Assembly: GCA_036960605.1 (NCBI GenBank)
Contig: JBALXI010000003.1
Span: 160,099-224,098, forward strand
Direction: 5' to 3'
Length of the DNA stretch: 64,000 bases
Source: Oleispira sp036960605
GTDB lineage: Bacteria > Pseudomonadota > Gammaproteobacteria > Pseudomonadales > Oceanobacteraceae
Position 1 is the stretch's first letter; each line of letters begins with the position of its first letter. A model generated the notes under the pieces. The model saw only the letters and a list, made by a program, of their open reading frames with translations. It had not been told where the DNA came from and made no database searches. Position numbers and translations under genes: made by a program. Below, one piece after another: positions 8,822 to 17,604 of the stretch.

Positions 8822-10273
8822 TCAGTTCAACTCTTGAGTAAGCTCTCCTAGCCGTGCGATGGCTTGCTTCACCTCTTCATTCCAAGGGGTGGCACAATTT
8901 AAACGAATATAATTTTTAAACTGATCGCTATTGGAAAAAATATCCCCAGGAATAATTGAAATTGATTCTGCTTGCGCTCGATGTAATAACTCAATTGAAC
9001 TGACTTTTTCTGGCAAACATATCCATAAAATAAATCCTCCTGTAGGAATCGATAAACGGGTATCTTTGGGGAAATATAACTGCACGGCTTGGGAAAATAA
9101 TTTAATATTTTCAGTCACCTTTTGGCGTAAGCTTCTTAGGTGCTTATCATAGTGGCCATTTTGTAGATACGAGGCCATCGTCAGCTGTGGCAAGCTACTC
9201 GTCGCCATGGTACTGAATCTTTGCGCCTGAATTACCGATTTTTTATTACGCCCCGGTATACACCAACCAATACGTAATCCTGGTCCTACTGTTTTAGAAT
9301 ACGATGAGCAATACATAACTCTATCATCAGTATCGTGAGTTTTGATTACTGTGCTAATTGGCTCTTTGCTTCCTTTAAGTCCCACACTATTATCTACTGG
9401 CATTTCGCCATAGATATCGTCTTCGATAATTTGGCAATCAAACTGCCGTGCAAGTGCAACCAATTGCTTTTGTTTGTCACTATTAATGCTACCGCCAGTA
9501 GGATTACTATAACGGCTGGTGACCATTAAGGCTTTGATCGACCACTGCTCTAATGCCAGTTTCAATGCGTCGGTACTAATACCATGAGTAGGGTCGGTAG
9601 GAATTTCAATCACTTTTAAGCCACGCAATTTTGCCATTTGCAGAAAGCCATAATAACAAGGGGACTCGACGGCAATAATATCGCCACGCTGAGTCGCACT
9701 GCTTAAGCACAAGTGCAGGGCTTCCGAACAGCCTTGAGTAATGACGATATCGTCCGCGTGGCAGCGCAAGCCCACATCACGCATGCGCAAAGCAATCTGA
9801 GTACGCAAACTTTCTAAGCCAGGAGAGAATTGATAATTAAAAACTTCTTCCATATTAAAACGGGTAATTTTTTGCATATGGGTTTGCAAAGAGCGGTAGG
9901 GTAAAAAGGAGTGATCTGGAATCGCACAGCCTAGATCGACGCTACTTTTTTTATTCACATTTTCTAGCACATGATTAATCAGTTCTGTTTTTGTCACCGC
10001 TTTCGGTTGTCCACCTTGAGATACCGGTGGTGGAACCGGCTCATCATTAGCCCCCTTGCGTACAAAGTAACCTGCTTGTGGCTTAGCACGAATCAAACCC
10101 TGATCTTCTAATAGCGCATAAGCTTGGTTAATAGTTGAAACACTGACCTGCAATTGTTTACTGAGCTTACGCACGCTAGGAATTTTTTGTTCGGCAAGAT
10201 ACACCCCTTGCTCAATATCTGAGGCAAGATCTTGGGCTACTTGGCGATATAGGGTGGTATTAGCGTTGCTCAT
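8822..10273 (-). CDS. MocR-type GntR/aminotransferase transcriptional regulator
   Basis: The start at 10273 (MSNANTTLYRQVAQDLASDI) follows AGAGG at good spacing; a longer frame from 10348 would begin inside the operator. The first 70 residues are a GntR winged helix (IPSVRKLSKQLQVSVSTINQ), then comes a fold-type I aminotransferase domain with the PLP region SRYSNPTGG and Lys in SSYSKTVGPGLRIGW. MocR proteins use PLP and amino compounds as effectors. It is divergent from an EamA exporter, and four copies of the same half-site lie between them, so it most likely controls that exporter and itself. The ligand cannot be read from the sequence. Confidence 0.9.
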   Translation of the reverse strand: MSNANTTLYRQVAQDLASDIEQGVYLAEQKIPSVRKLSKQLQVSVSTINQAYALLEDQGLIRAKPQAGYFVRKGANDEPVPPPVSQGGQPKAVTKTELINHVLENVNKKSSVDLGCAIPDHSFLPYRSLQTHMQKITRFNMEEVFNYQFSPGLESLRTQIALRMRDVGLRCHADDIVITQGCSEALHLCLSSATQRGDIIAVESPCYYGFLQMAKLRGLKVIEIPTDPTHGISTDALKLALEQWSIKALMVTSRYSNPTGGSINSDKQKQLVALARQFDCQIIEDDIYGEMPVDNSVGLKGSKEPISTVIKTHDTDDRVMYCSSYSKTVGPGLRIGWCIPGRNKKSVIQAQRFSTMATSSLPQLTMASYLQNGHYDKHLRSLRQKVTENIKLFSQAVQLYFPKDTRLSIPTGGFILWICLPEKVSSIELLHRAQAESISIIPGDIFSNSDQFKNYIRLNCATPWNEEVKQAIARLGELTQELN

Positions 10274-10335
10274 CTTGCCTCTCTTTTGTTCTAGCACTGG
10301 ATCGGTATTACGTGATCTGACTAGGTTATCAGTAA

Positions 10336-10408
10336 AACTGTACTGCATAACAGTACAGTTTTTCAGTTTCCAAGCAGTACAGTTAATATTTTAGCGCAAC
10401 TGTACTGC
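10336..10408. promoter_or_regulatory. MocR operator array (four AACTGTACTG half-sites)
   Basis: AACTGTACTG at 10336-10345 and its exact complement CAGTACAGTT at 10351-10360 form an inverted repeat with a 5-base spacer. A third half-site GCAGTACAGTT lies at 10374-10384 and a fourth, AACTGTACTGC, at 10398-10408. The array sits between the MocR start (10273) and the EamA start (10498). Paired inverted and direct half-sites are usual for MocR regulators; binding is inferred. Confidence 0.75.
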
Positions 10409-10497
10409 TTTTTGCTCTTATCCCTGCCTCTCTGCACCTGTCTTTATTTACCTCACAATACTCGGGCTCAAGAAAAGCTCTTGGCTAATCAACAATA

Positions 10498-11478
10498 GTG
10501 AGTAACAAGATGACAAGCTTAACCCGCACCACAGATACACTGATTTCACCCTCTTCCACCTCGATGCTGGGTACTACCGGCATGATGAAAGGTTTATTCG
10601 CGGTGATCTTATTCGCCATGACCGTTCCCATGACTAAGTTAGCGTTGCCTTTATTTAGCGCAGAATTAATCGCCAGCTCGCGCGCCTTTATTGCCGGTCT
10701 ATTGGCCTTACTCGTGATCCATATTAATGATTGGGCAGTACCGAATAAGAAAATATTCGCTTGGTTAGCCCTAGCGGGGGCAGGCGTTGTTGTCGGCTTT
10801 CCTTACTTGCTAAGTTACAGCTTAATACATTTATCGGCGGCAAATATGGGCGTGGTATTAGCGGGACTGCCGTTGATGACCAGCCTCTTTGCGGTGCTGA
10901 TTATGAAAGAACGAAACGGCTTAAGGTTTTGGATCTCGTCGGCATTTGGGGCTGGGTTATTAGCGGTGTATTTCCTCAACGGCAACCAATCCTCAGGCTG
11001 GGACATGCAGACACTCGGTATTTTATGCTTGATGCTGATGTTTGGTGGTTTGGGTTATAGCGCCGGGGCAAAAGCCGCTAAGAGTATTGGTGGCTGGCAG
11101 ACAATCTGTTGGATGCTGGTATTGTACCTGCCACTATCATCCATCAGCTTTGGTTATCACGCTGGTAACCCTGCTTTCATTACTGACTTCACTCAGGCAA
11201 TGAACAATCCTGCGGAACAGAGTCGCTTTTGGATTTCGATTGCTGGTTTGCTTTATCTTGCGGTGATCAGCCAATGGTGGGGATTCCGTTTTTGGTATCA
11301 AGCGATGGCAGAAGCAGGTGCAGGCCGCATTAGCCAGATTCAATTATTGCAGCCGTTTCTTACTTTGTTATTTGCGATGATCTTTTTGGGCGAGTCGTTT
11401 GCGGTTGAGCAGGGGCTATTTGCTTTGTTAATTGTATTGGCTATTTGTTCGGCCTTACGCTCTAAGAGAAAAATTTAG
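10498..11478 (+). CDS. EamA/DMT-family inner-membrane exporter
   Basis: A protein of 326 residues with about ten hydrophobic helices in two homologous halves, as in drug/metabolite transporters of the EamA (RhaT/YdcZ-like) type. Recognisable pieces are the first helix (FAVILFAMTVPMTKLALPLF), the half-repeat ending near MGVVLAGLPLMTSLFAVLIM and the second-half signature QIQLLQPFLTLLFAMIFLGE. The first possible start is GTG at 10498; an in-frame ATG at 10510 is equally plausible and neither has a strong Shine-Dalgarno. Probably exports an amino acid or related metabolite, given its MocR neighbour (inference). Confidence 0.85.
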   Translation: MSNKMTSLTRTTDTLISPSSTSMLGTTGMMKGLFAVILFAMTVPMTKLALPLFSAELIASSRAFIAGLLALLVIHINDWAVPNKKIFAWLALAGAGVVVGFPYLLSYSLIHLSAANMGVVLAGLPLMTSLFAVLIMKERNGLRFWISSAFGAGLLAVYFLNGNQSSGWDMQTLGILCLMLMFGGLGYSAGAKAAKSIGGWQTICWMLVLYLPLSSISFGYHAGNPAFITDFTQAMNNPAEQSRFWISIAGLLYLAVISQWWGFRFWYQAMAEAGAGRISQIQLLQPFLTLLFAMIFLGESFAVEQGLFALLIVLAICSALRSKRKI

Positions 11479-11497
11479 GAGTACAAAAGCTAAAAGC

Positions 11498-11673
11498 AAT
11501 TCACCACCGAGGCACAGAGACGCTACGCTACACAGAGAAAGGCAAAGGAAAAGATGAAGGAAAAGACGAAGGAAAAGGAAGATATAAGGCGTCGTATTTC
11601 TTAATATTTATTTTATTATATTATCTTTTCCTCTTTGCCTTTCTCTGTGTACTCGGTGCCTCGGTGGTGAATT
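11498..11673. repeat. Large inverted-repeat element (MITE/REP-like)
   Basis: The ends AATTCACCACCGAGGC (11498-11513) and GCCTCGGTGGTGAATT (11658-11673) are perfect complements. Inside, CACAGAGAAAGGCAAA is matched by TTTGCCTTTCTCTGTG, so each arm is about 50 bases. The purine-rich interior holds repeats of AAGGAAAAG. No ORF is present. Sequences of the type ACCACCGAGGCACAGAGAC recur in many unrelated bacterial genomes as dispersed repeats (from memory). The right end touches the topB stop codon, so the hairpin could also act as a terminator for both neighbours. Confidence 0.7.
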
Positions 11674-13717
11674 AATTTTTCGGCTTTGTCTTTTTGTTGT
11701 ACTTTCCGGCAGAAGACTTTCTAGCCGGTGCTTTCTTGTTAGCACTCGTTTTTTTTACTGCCTTTCTTTTAAAGCCCTGTCCCTGTCCTTTTAATCCTTG
11801 TAACGCCGTCGGTATATGCTGTTTGGCTTGCTCGATTAATCCTAATAAGTGCTGATTAAGCGGCTGCATAAACCCTTGGTAATTCAACTCACGCTGACTA
11901 ATGGCATTCAGTTGCTGTTCCCATAACGCGGTCATGTCAGGGGTAATGGCCGATTCAGGTAAGCTATTAATCAAGCCCCTACCCACTTCGGTACTTAGAA
12001 TCTGTTTGCCGCTGCGCTGTACAAAATTGCGTTTAAATAATAATTCAATAATTCCGGCGCGGGTTGCTTCTGTCCCTAGCCCGTCGGTTTCTTTTAGTGT
12101 CTTACGAATTTCAGCATTGGTCACATACCGAGCGATGCCTGTCATCGCGGCCAGCAAGGTGCCGTCGTTAAAATGTTCTGGCGGTGTGGTTTGTTTTTCT
12201 AGCAGGTTGGCGCCGTCACATAACCACGCGTGCTTACCCTGCTGTTTATCGCCGGGGTCTAGATTGATCGGTGGTAAGTCTTGTGATTTTTGTCCACCCG
12301 CTTGTTGATGGCCCATGGCTGAACTTTGTTTCTTTTCACCGTACAGCGCTTTCCAGCCGAGCTTTAATGGCTGTTTGGCTTGGGTTTTAAATAAGCCACC
12401 GGCTATTGCTGCTTCTACTTTTGTTTCCGCATATTGATACGCTGGAAAAAACTGCATCAAGTATTGGCGCGCAATATGACGGTAGATTTTTTGTTCAAAC
12501 TGATTCAGTTTTTCAAACTGAGCTGCCGAGATCGATTTCTCACTCGGTACAATCGCATGGTGCGCTTCCACCTTGCTATCGTTAAACGCTTTGCTTTTTA
12601 AGCGCGGCTGCGCGAGTGCTGAATATTGTTGTAGCGGCTGACAGTTTTGGCCAATCGCCTGAATCACACTGGGCGCTAAACTATGCTGCTCAGCAGGTAA
12701 GTGACGACTGTCGGATCTTGGATAGGTAATTAACTGGTGACGTTCATACAGAGTTTGGCAGGTATCTAATACTTGCTGGGCGCTCATGGTGAAGGCTTTG
12801 GCCGCTTCGATTTGCAACGTCGATAAATTGAACGGTAATGGCGGCGGTTGCTGCTTATCTTTTTGCTCAAGTTTTGTTATTTCTGCAGGCTGCTGCTGAA
12901 TACGCTGGCAAACATTTTCTACTAACGGCTTATGTAAAACTCGCCCTTCTTCATCTTGATAGGGTTTACAAGCTTCACTCGGCTGCCACTTAAGAGTAAA
13001 GGATTCGTTTTGGGAGTTGGTGAGTCTTGCTTCTACTTGATAAAAGTCGCGGCTGACAAATTTTTCTATTTCTTCATCACGCTTCACTACTAAGCCTAAT
13101 AACGGTGTTTGCACGCGCCCAACCGATAATACGCCCTGATAACCCGCCTTCTGCCCTTGTAAGGTATAAGCACGGGTCATATTCATGCCGTATAACCAAT
13201 CGGCTCTTGAACGTGATAGGGCGGATACCGAAAGTGGCACGAATTCTTGATTGCTGCGTAAATTCTCTAACGCACGCCTAACCGCGGGTGGGTTCAAATC
13301 ACTGATCAAGCAACGCTGAGTATTCTTCCGTTTATGAGCACTGATTTTAAGATGGCTTAAGACTTCGTCGACTAATAGCTGCCCTTCGCGATCGGGATCG
13401 CCAGCATGGACGATTTGATCAGCTTGCTTTACCAATTTACGCAATACGGTTAACTGCGACCGGGTTTGGCTCTTGGCTTTTAATTGCCAGTCTTGCGGCA
13501 CAATCGGCAGGTGCTCAAGCTTCCACGATTTATACGCTTCGTTATAGGCATCCGGCTCTGCTTGCTCTAATAAGTGACCAATACACCAGCTCACCACATC
13601 GCCATTCGCCAGCTCGATATAACCTTGCTGCTTTCTGTGTGGTTTATTTAAAATGCTGGTTAAGCCATCGGCAATGGCACGCCCAAGACTGGGTTTCTCT
13701 GCGATATACAACTTCAT
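11672..13717 (-). CDS. topB: DNA topoisomerase III
   Basis: Type IA topoisomerase that decatenates DNA. Start at 13717 (MKLYIAEKPSLGRAIADGL) is the family N terminus; the 22 residues upstream in the longer frame are not conserved in character. The Toprim acidic motif is AGDPDREGQLLVDEVL and the catalytic tyrosine lies in LITYPRSDSRHLP. The C-terminal 35 residues form a Lys/Ala-rich tail (KKTSANKKAPARKSSAGK) likely to bind DNA. At about 681 residues it is a little longer than the E. coli enzyme because of that tail. It is transcribed away from a DnaA-box-rich gap and ends at the inverted-repeat element. Confidence 0.95.
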   Translation of the reverse strand: MKLYIAEKPSLGRAIADGLTSILNKPHRKQQGYIELANGDVVSWCIGHLLEQAEPDAYNEAYKSWKLEHLPIVPQDWQLKAKSQTRSQLTVLRKLVKQADQIVHAGDPDREGQLLVDEVLSHLKISAHKRKNTQRCLISDLNPPAVRRALENLRSNQEFVPLSVSALSRSRADWLYGMNMTRAYTLQGQKAGYQGVLSVGRVQTPLLGLVVKRDEEIEKFVSRDFYQVEARLTNSQNESFTLKWQPSEACKPYQDEEGRVLHKPLVENVCQRIQQQPAEITKLEQKDKQQPPPLPFNLSTLQIEAAKAFTMSAQQVLDTCQTLYERHQLITYPRSDSRHLPAEQHSLAPSVIQAIGQNCQPLQQYSALAQPRLKSKAFNDSKVEAHHAIVPSEKSISAAQFEKLNQFEQKIYRHIARQYLMQFFPAYQYAETKVEAAIAGGLFKTQAKQPLKLGWKALYGEKKQSSAMGHQQAGGQKSQDLPPINLDPGDKQQGKHAWLCDGANLLEKQTTPPEHFNDGTLLAAMTGIARYVTNAEIRKTLKETDGLGTEATRAGIIELLFKRNFVQRSGKQILSTEVGRGLINSLPESAITPDMTALWEQQLNAISQRELNYQGFMQPLNQHLLGLIEQAKQHIPTALQGLKGQGQGFKRKAVKKTSANKKAPARKSSAGKYNKKTKPKN

Positions 13718-13952
13718 CCTTAAACTGTATAGATAAACAGTATAGGTTTCAAGTAAGCTTTTTATTAAGGAAACTTTATTCACAACTAGTTAAATCATGA
13801 CACTTTAGCCGAATGTCACATCTGTCAAAATTCCAACCCTTTGTCGCACTTTGTCTCAGCTGAAATTATTTTCCGTTCAAAAAATCATCATTTTGACCTA
13901 GCGTGAGGTGCACCAAGGTCCCAGTGTTGTTTTACGCAACTTATACCCAACC

Positions 13953-14316
13953 TTATCCACACATTCTGTGGGTAAGATTATGATAAGTATTCAAATTAAA
14001 TCGTTTTTATTGAAAATCAAGACTTGCACTGCACTTTATTCAATTATTTTTTAGAGCGTATTTTGTCCAATAAATATTTTTAATATTATCGCTCAAGCCC
14101 TTGACTTCATTGGCTTTCAGTTAAAAATGAGCACTGATCAAAAAACAGCCAATCTGTCAGCAGGCTAGATAAAATGGGGCTGCAAGGGGGTTATATTTTG
14201 ATTATGCACAGAGTTATACACAGAAGTTGTTAGTAATTAGCAAAGTTTCTTATTTTTGCCATTTTGTGGGTATTTTATTCTCCCTGTCATATTAATTGTG
14301 TGTCAAATTATCCACT
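13953..14316. other. Cluster of DnaA boxes in the topB-yejK gap
   Basis: Matches to the DnaA consensus TTATNCACA occur at 13953-13961 (TTATCCACA), 14202-14210 (TTATGCACA) and 14214-14222 (TTATACACA), all on the + strand. Near matches are TTACCCACA on the - strand at 13967-13975, making a hairpin with the first box, and TTATCCACT at 14308-14316. A very AT-rich stretch lies at about 14030-14100. The whole 13718-14463 gap has no convincing gene. This may be a DnaA-binding or titration locus, or an origin-like element; the usual oriC neighbours (dnaA, mnmG, parA) are absent. Confidence 0.5.
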
Positions 14317-14463
14317 AAATGAGTGTTTTATGATGCTTTCGTTAGTTATGCCCAGCTCACTCAGAGTTTGCTGTATATCTTGTTCGCTGGCCTGCAAGCA
14401 AGGTGCTAGAATGATGGCATTATATAGCTCACCATCTATCGCCCTATCGTCAGCGGAACCAAT

Positions 14464-15552
14464 ATGCCTGTTACTCATTTCATTACTCATCAAATTAATA
14501 AAGAAGCGCAAAAGCCTGCGGCCATGGTCACGACGACGACCAACGAGGCTGAGGTTGATGATTATTGCCATCTAGTGATGAGCCAGTTAAAAGGCATCTT
14601 TGTACAGCGCGCTAGTAAGCGTTACGGCTGTTTCAACCCGGAAGTGACTCGGGTTAAGGGCCTTACTCTTAACTGGCTGAACGATCAGCAGAGCTTTCTA
14701 TCTTGGACCAAGAAGATCAGCGAGCAGTTTGCCGATATGATGGACAATACTGAGCTGGAAATTGATGGTTACCTGGCTTTTGCCACAGAAGAACTGGCCG
14801 ATACTGATAAGCTTTATATATTTCACCTGCGTGAAAAAAGTAACATTTGCTTAACCGCCGATATGCAGTTAAGTGAAAGTCGCATTATCGACTTCTCCAA
14901 TACCGGCTTTGGGCTTTGCATCGATACCACAGCATTAAAGAAAGAGCAGGAAGAAGGTAAGCGCAGCGAAGAGAAGTATTTCACCTTCAGCTTTGGCCGT
15001 GGCGATAAACCAATCCAGAAACTGTTCTCAGAGTTTACTGGCTTTATCGATACCCTCGATACCGAACAAGAAACTCAAGAGTTTTTACAGATTGTTGAAG
15101 AGTACGCATCGACCTTATCGGAAGATCAGTCAATCGAAACCAAAACCAAGGTTATCGAATATTGTGTCGAGCAAGATAAGCAAGGTGAGACGGTTGAATT
15201 CAAAACCTTGTCAGGCCAGCTTGATAGCAGCGCGCCGGAAAAATTCGAGCAGTTCGTCGCCCTTAAAAAGCGTGAGCGTCGTGAAGTGCGTCCTTTATCT
15301 GAGTCTTCTATGAATGAAGGCCAGTCATCGGAGCTTGCTCAGGGTGAGAGTGTGATTAAAACGGATTTGATACCAGATCGTAAAAGTTTGAAGAATTATT
15401 TACGTTATAGCGGTAAGAATAAAGAAGTGACACTGAGCTTTGCCGCCACAGCACTGGGCAGCGATATTAGCTTTGATGCGAGCGAGAATAGCTTAACCAT
15501 TAAAAACCTACCTAGCCGCTTATTAAAGCAGCTGAAGCCAGATAATAGCTAG
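14464..15552 (+). CDS. yejK: Nucleoid-associated protein, YejK/NdpA family
   Basis: A protein of 362 residues similar in layout to E. coli YejK (nucleoid-associated protein, about 335 residues). Family features are the N-terminal VTHFITHQINKE, the segment KRYGCFNPEV, CLTADMQLSESRIIDFSNTG, EKYFTFSFGRGDKPIQKLFSEF and the C-terminal LSFAATALGSDISFDAS followed by LTIKNLPSRLLKQL. These proteins bind the nucleoid; the mechanism is not known. It lies downstream of a region with several DnaA boxes and beyond the divergent topB, a context fitting chromosome maintenance. Acidic stretches at about 230-310 are longer than in E. coli. Confidence 0.85.
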   Translation: MPVTHFITHQINKEAQKPAAMVTTTTNEAEVDDYCHLVMSQLKGIFVQRASKRYGCFNPEVTRVKGLTLNWLNDQQSFLSWTKKISEQFADMMDNTELEIDGYLAFATEELADTDKLYIFHLREKSNICLTADMQLSESRIIDFSNTGFGLCIDTTALKKEQEEGKRSEEKYFTFSFGRGDKPIQKLFSEFTGFIDTLDTEQETQEFLQIVEEYASTLSEDQSIETKTKVIEYCVEQDKQGETVEFKTLSGQLDSSAPEKFEQFVALKKRERREVRPLSESSMNEGQSSELAQGESVIKTDLIPDRKSLKNYLRYSGKNKEVTLSFAATALGSDISFDASENSLTIKNLPSRLLKQLKPDNS

Positions 15553-15608
15553 ACTATTATCTGCTGATCTTTTAGCCTCTAATCGCCCACCTGAATAGAG
15601 GCTAAAAG
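15540..15608. terminator. Two hairpins between convergent genes
   Basis: AGATAATAG-CTAGA-CTATTATCT (15540-15562) is a perfect 9-bp stem over the yejK stop. CTTTTAGCCTCTA (15569-15581) pairs with TAGAGGCTAAAAG (15596-15608), a 13-bp stem covering the stop of the opposite gene. Neither has a long T-run, so this is a likely but not classical bidirectional terminator. Confidence 0.5.
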
Positions 15609-16379
15609 CGTAATGATATCTTGCTGGCTATCCAATAACCGAATGCCACCCTCTCCCGTCGCTAATAGCTCGCTGCCCGCCGTAATGACATCATTACATG
15701 GAAAGTCTGCATAATCTGTTACTACGAGAGGGGCTGCAGGATCCGTTACATCATATATTCTTAAACCTGCAGAAAAACACACATATAAGCGATTTCCGGC
15801 GATTGATAATCCTGTTGGCTTCTCAATCGGTTTTTGAGTAAGTTCTCGTGGATTATCGATATCCGAAATATCAAATATGATTAAACGATTACTGCCTCGA
15901 TTTGTTAATACCCCTGAGTCATCGACGAACCTCTCTTGCCCATCTTCGGGGCGAATGGTCACATACATAATATTATTCGCCGCCACAACAGGATCACGAC
16001 TGGTAAAGTGTGAGGCAAATGATAAGCCATCGATCAATCCCTCTGAGCTTATTCTTGCAATGATAGCCCCTTGGTTAGTACCGATTAAAATTAAGTCTTC
16101 GCCATAAGGAAATACAGTTTCTAATCTAGGACCGGTAGTAAAAGATTGGTCGACTAGGCTAGGATTCATGGCATCGTCTAAATTAAATGTGCGGATGCTG
16201 CTATCTTCAACCACGATTAAATGATTATTCTGAATTAAAAATCGAGTGGTTGATCCCCCCGTTCCCGAACCGCTTGTCGAATCTCCTGAATCACTCGACT
16301 CAACACAACCAAACAGATACAAAACACAGCACAGTATCGTCATTATTTTCACGGTCTTTCTCCTCAGCGTATAAGTCAT
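15579..16379 (-). CDS. Lipoprotein with LVIVD-like beta-propeller repeats
   Basis: About 266 residues. I chose the ATG at 16379 because GGAG precedes it by six bases and it gives a clean lipoprotein signal (MTYTLRRKTVKIMTILCC, lipobox LFGC) followed by a Ser/Gly/Thr linker. The body has repeats that end in short signatures such as NRLIIFDISDIDNPRELTQ and LRIYDVTDPAAPLVVTDYAD, the LVIVD-type blade found in surface beta-propellers. Function unknown. Its 5' end overlaps the 3' end of the upstream gene by about 80 bases in another frame, and the two proteins share the same repeat type, suggesting a duplicated, co-expressed envelope pair. Confidence 0.7.
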   Translation of the reverse strand: MTYTLRRKTVKIMTILCCVLYLFGCVESSDSGDSTSGSGTGGSTTRFLIQNNHLIVVEDSSIRTFNLDDAMNPSLVDQSFTTGPRLETVFPYGEDLILIGTNQGAIIARISSEGLIDGLSFASHFTSRDPVVAANNIMYVTIRPEDGQERFVDDSGVLTNRGSNRLIIFDISDIDNPRELTQKPIEKPTGLSIAGNRLYVCFSAGLRIYDVTDPAAPLVVTDYADFPCNDVITAGSELLATGEGGIRLLDSQQDIITLLASIQVGD

Positions 16380-17388
16380 ATTCATCTCCATATAAAATTT
16401 TCTTCCCTGAAACAGTTTCGTAACCAATAACAATACCCTCTGATTGACTGGTAATTTTTGAATAATCCATCCAATATAATTCGGGGTAAAACTGAGTCCG
16501 AGAAGGATACGAAAAAACATCTTCTTGGCGACTCATCACTAGCTCGACCCCCGAAGATTGAAATAAAGTATCCAGATCGATCATCACCAGATCAGTAAAT
16601 GCAGAACTGTATAAAATTGAATTTTTAATGGTTAAATCCAAGGCTCCTGCAATTGGTATATAAACAAGCCGTAAAGGATTCAACTTATCGCTCATATCAA
16701 AAATATGGATGCCGCGGTATTTTTCAACGACGAATAACCAACTATCCAATACATAAATTTTACCACTGCGTTTTAATAGCTCATTGCCCGACAGATCGCT
16801 AGTGATCTCTTTACGCAGTTCCTGCCACGGTAATACCACAGGTTTAATACATTCTTTAGAGATTTTATCATTGTCTTTATCACACGGTTCTTGAAAACCA
16901 GAACCTAGCAAAGTTGAGAAGGCAAATAGGCTGATGGGTAAAACTGACCAGCGGCGATTAGGCTTTATTGCAGTGCTAGAGACAAACGTTAATAAAAAGA
17001 GTGCGATAACCGCAGCCAAGCAAGCCGCATAGAGATCGTTAAAATCAAATGTTCCTCGGTACAATAGGCTACCGGATTGCGTTTGAAATAGCTCAAATAC
17101 AGAGAGAAAGCTCAGCCAGCCGAGAGGGATAAAGATTGATTTTTTAGCCGAGTTGCCTAAGCATAAAGTACTCAAACTCGTCATCATTAAGATGAATATA
17201 AAACTAGGCGCCGAACCTAATAACCAGTTTGGTAAAGTAGACGCTATGACGGGGTTAAAATGAGGCCGATAAAAGAAATAAAATAAGAAGCCGAGGAGCA
17301 TCGTTCCGCTGACAATAATGGCATGAAGCCTTTGACCTGTGCGCACATCCATATGAACCACTACCATCGAAATAAGAAGTAATCGCAT
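16300..17388 (-). CDS. Four-helix membrane protein with C-terminal LVIVD-like repeats
   Basis: About 362 residues. Four hydrophobic helices fill residues 20-165 (starting near LHAIIVSGTMLLGFLFYFFY and ending near AACLAAVIALFLLTFVS). The C-terminal half is soluble, with a cysteine pair (FQEPCDKDNDKISKEC) and repeat-like segments (KYRGIHIFDMSDKLNPLRLV and FTDLVMIDLDTLFQ) similar in type to the lipoprotein encoded downstream. The start is uncertain: ATGs at 17388, 17367 and 17352 lack a strong Shine-Dalgarno. The last 25 codons overlap the signal-peptide region of the next gene. No known function. Confidence 0.6.
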   Translation of the reverse strand: MRLLLISMVVVHMDVRTGQRLHAIIVSGTMLLGFLFYFFYRPHFNPVIASTLPNWLLGSAPSFIFILMMTSLSTLCLGNSAKKSIFIPLGWLSFLSVFELFQTQSGSLLYRGTFDFNDLYAACLAAVIALFLLTFVSSTAIKPNRRWSVLPISLFAFSTLLGSGFQEPCDKDNDKISKECIKPVVLPWQELRKEITSDLSGNELLKRSGKIYVLDSWLFVVEKYRGIHIFDMSDKLNPLRLVYIPIAGALDLTIKNSILYSSAFTDLVMIDLDTLFQSSGVELVMSRQEDVFSYPSRTQFYPELYWMDYSKITSQSEGIVIGYETVSGKKILYGDEYDLYAEEKDRENNDDTVLCFVSVWLC

Positions 17389-17604
17389 TATACATAAAAG
17401 TGCGACTCTTGCTAGAAACCTTATTGATATAACTATTTTATGAGTGACTCAAAATCGCCTGGAGTTCAGTGATTTTCTGAAGAGATATAGCGTAATTACA
17501 ACATGCTGCTACATTTAGCTCATCGCCAATACGGCTAAGTTTTTATTAGCCGAATAAACAGGCTAAGCTATTAGCAAAATAAATGAACAGTAGAGTGTGC
17601 CCTC

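Noticed and set aside
11901..12308. Plus-strand frame of 135 codons inside topB
   Set aside because: Antisense to a conserved topoisomerase; composition (Ser/Cys/Leu) is that of a shadow.
13784..14463. Full replication origin (oriC)
   Set aside because: DnaA boxes are present, but dnaA, dnaN, mnmG and parAB are missing and no clear array of AT-rich 13-mers was seen.
14308..14571. Minus-strand frame of 87 codons facing yejK, with a plausible-looking stretch (PCLQASEQDIQQTLSELGIT)
   Set aside because: The first third reads antisense to yejK, no Shine-Dalgarno precedes its inner starts, and it lies over the likely yejK promoter and a DnaA-like box. The coding look of the last 50 codons leaves some doubt.
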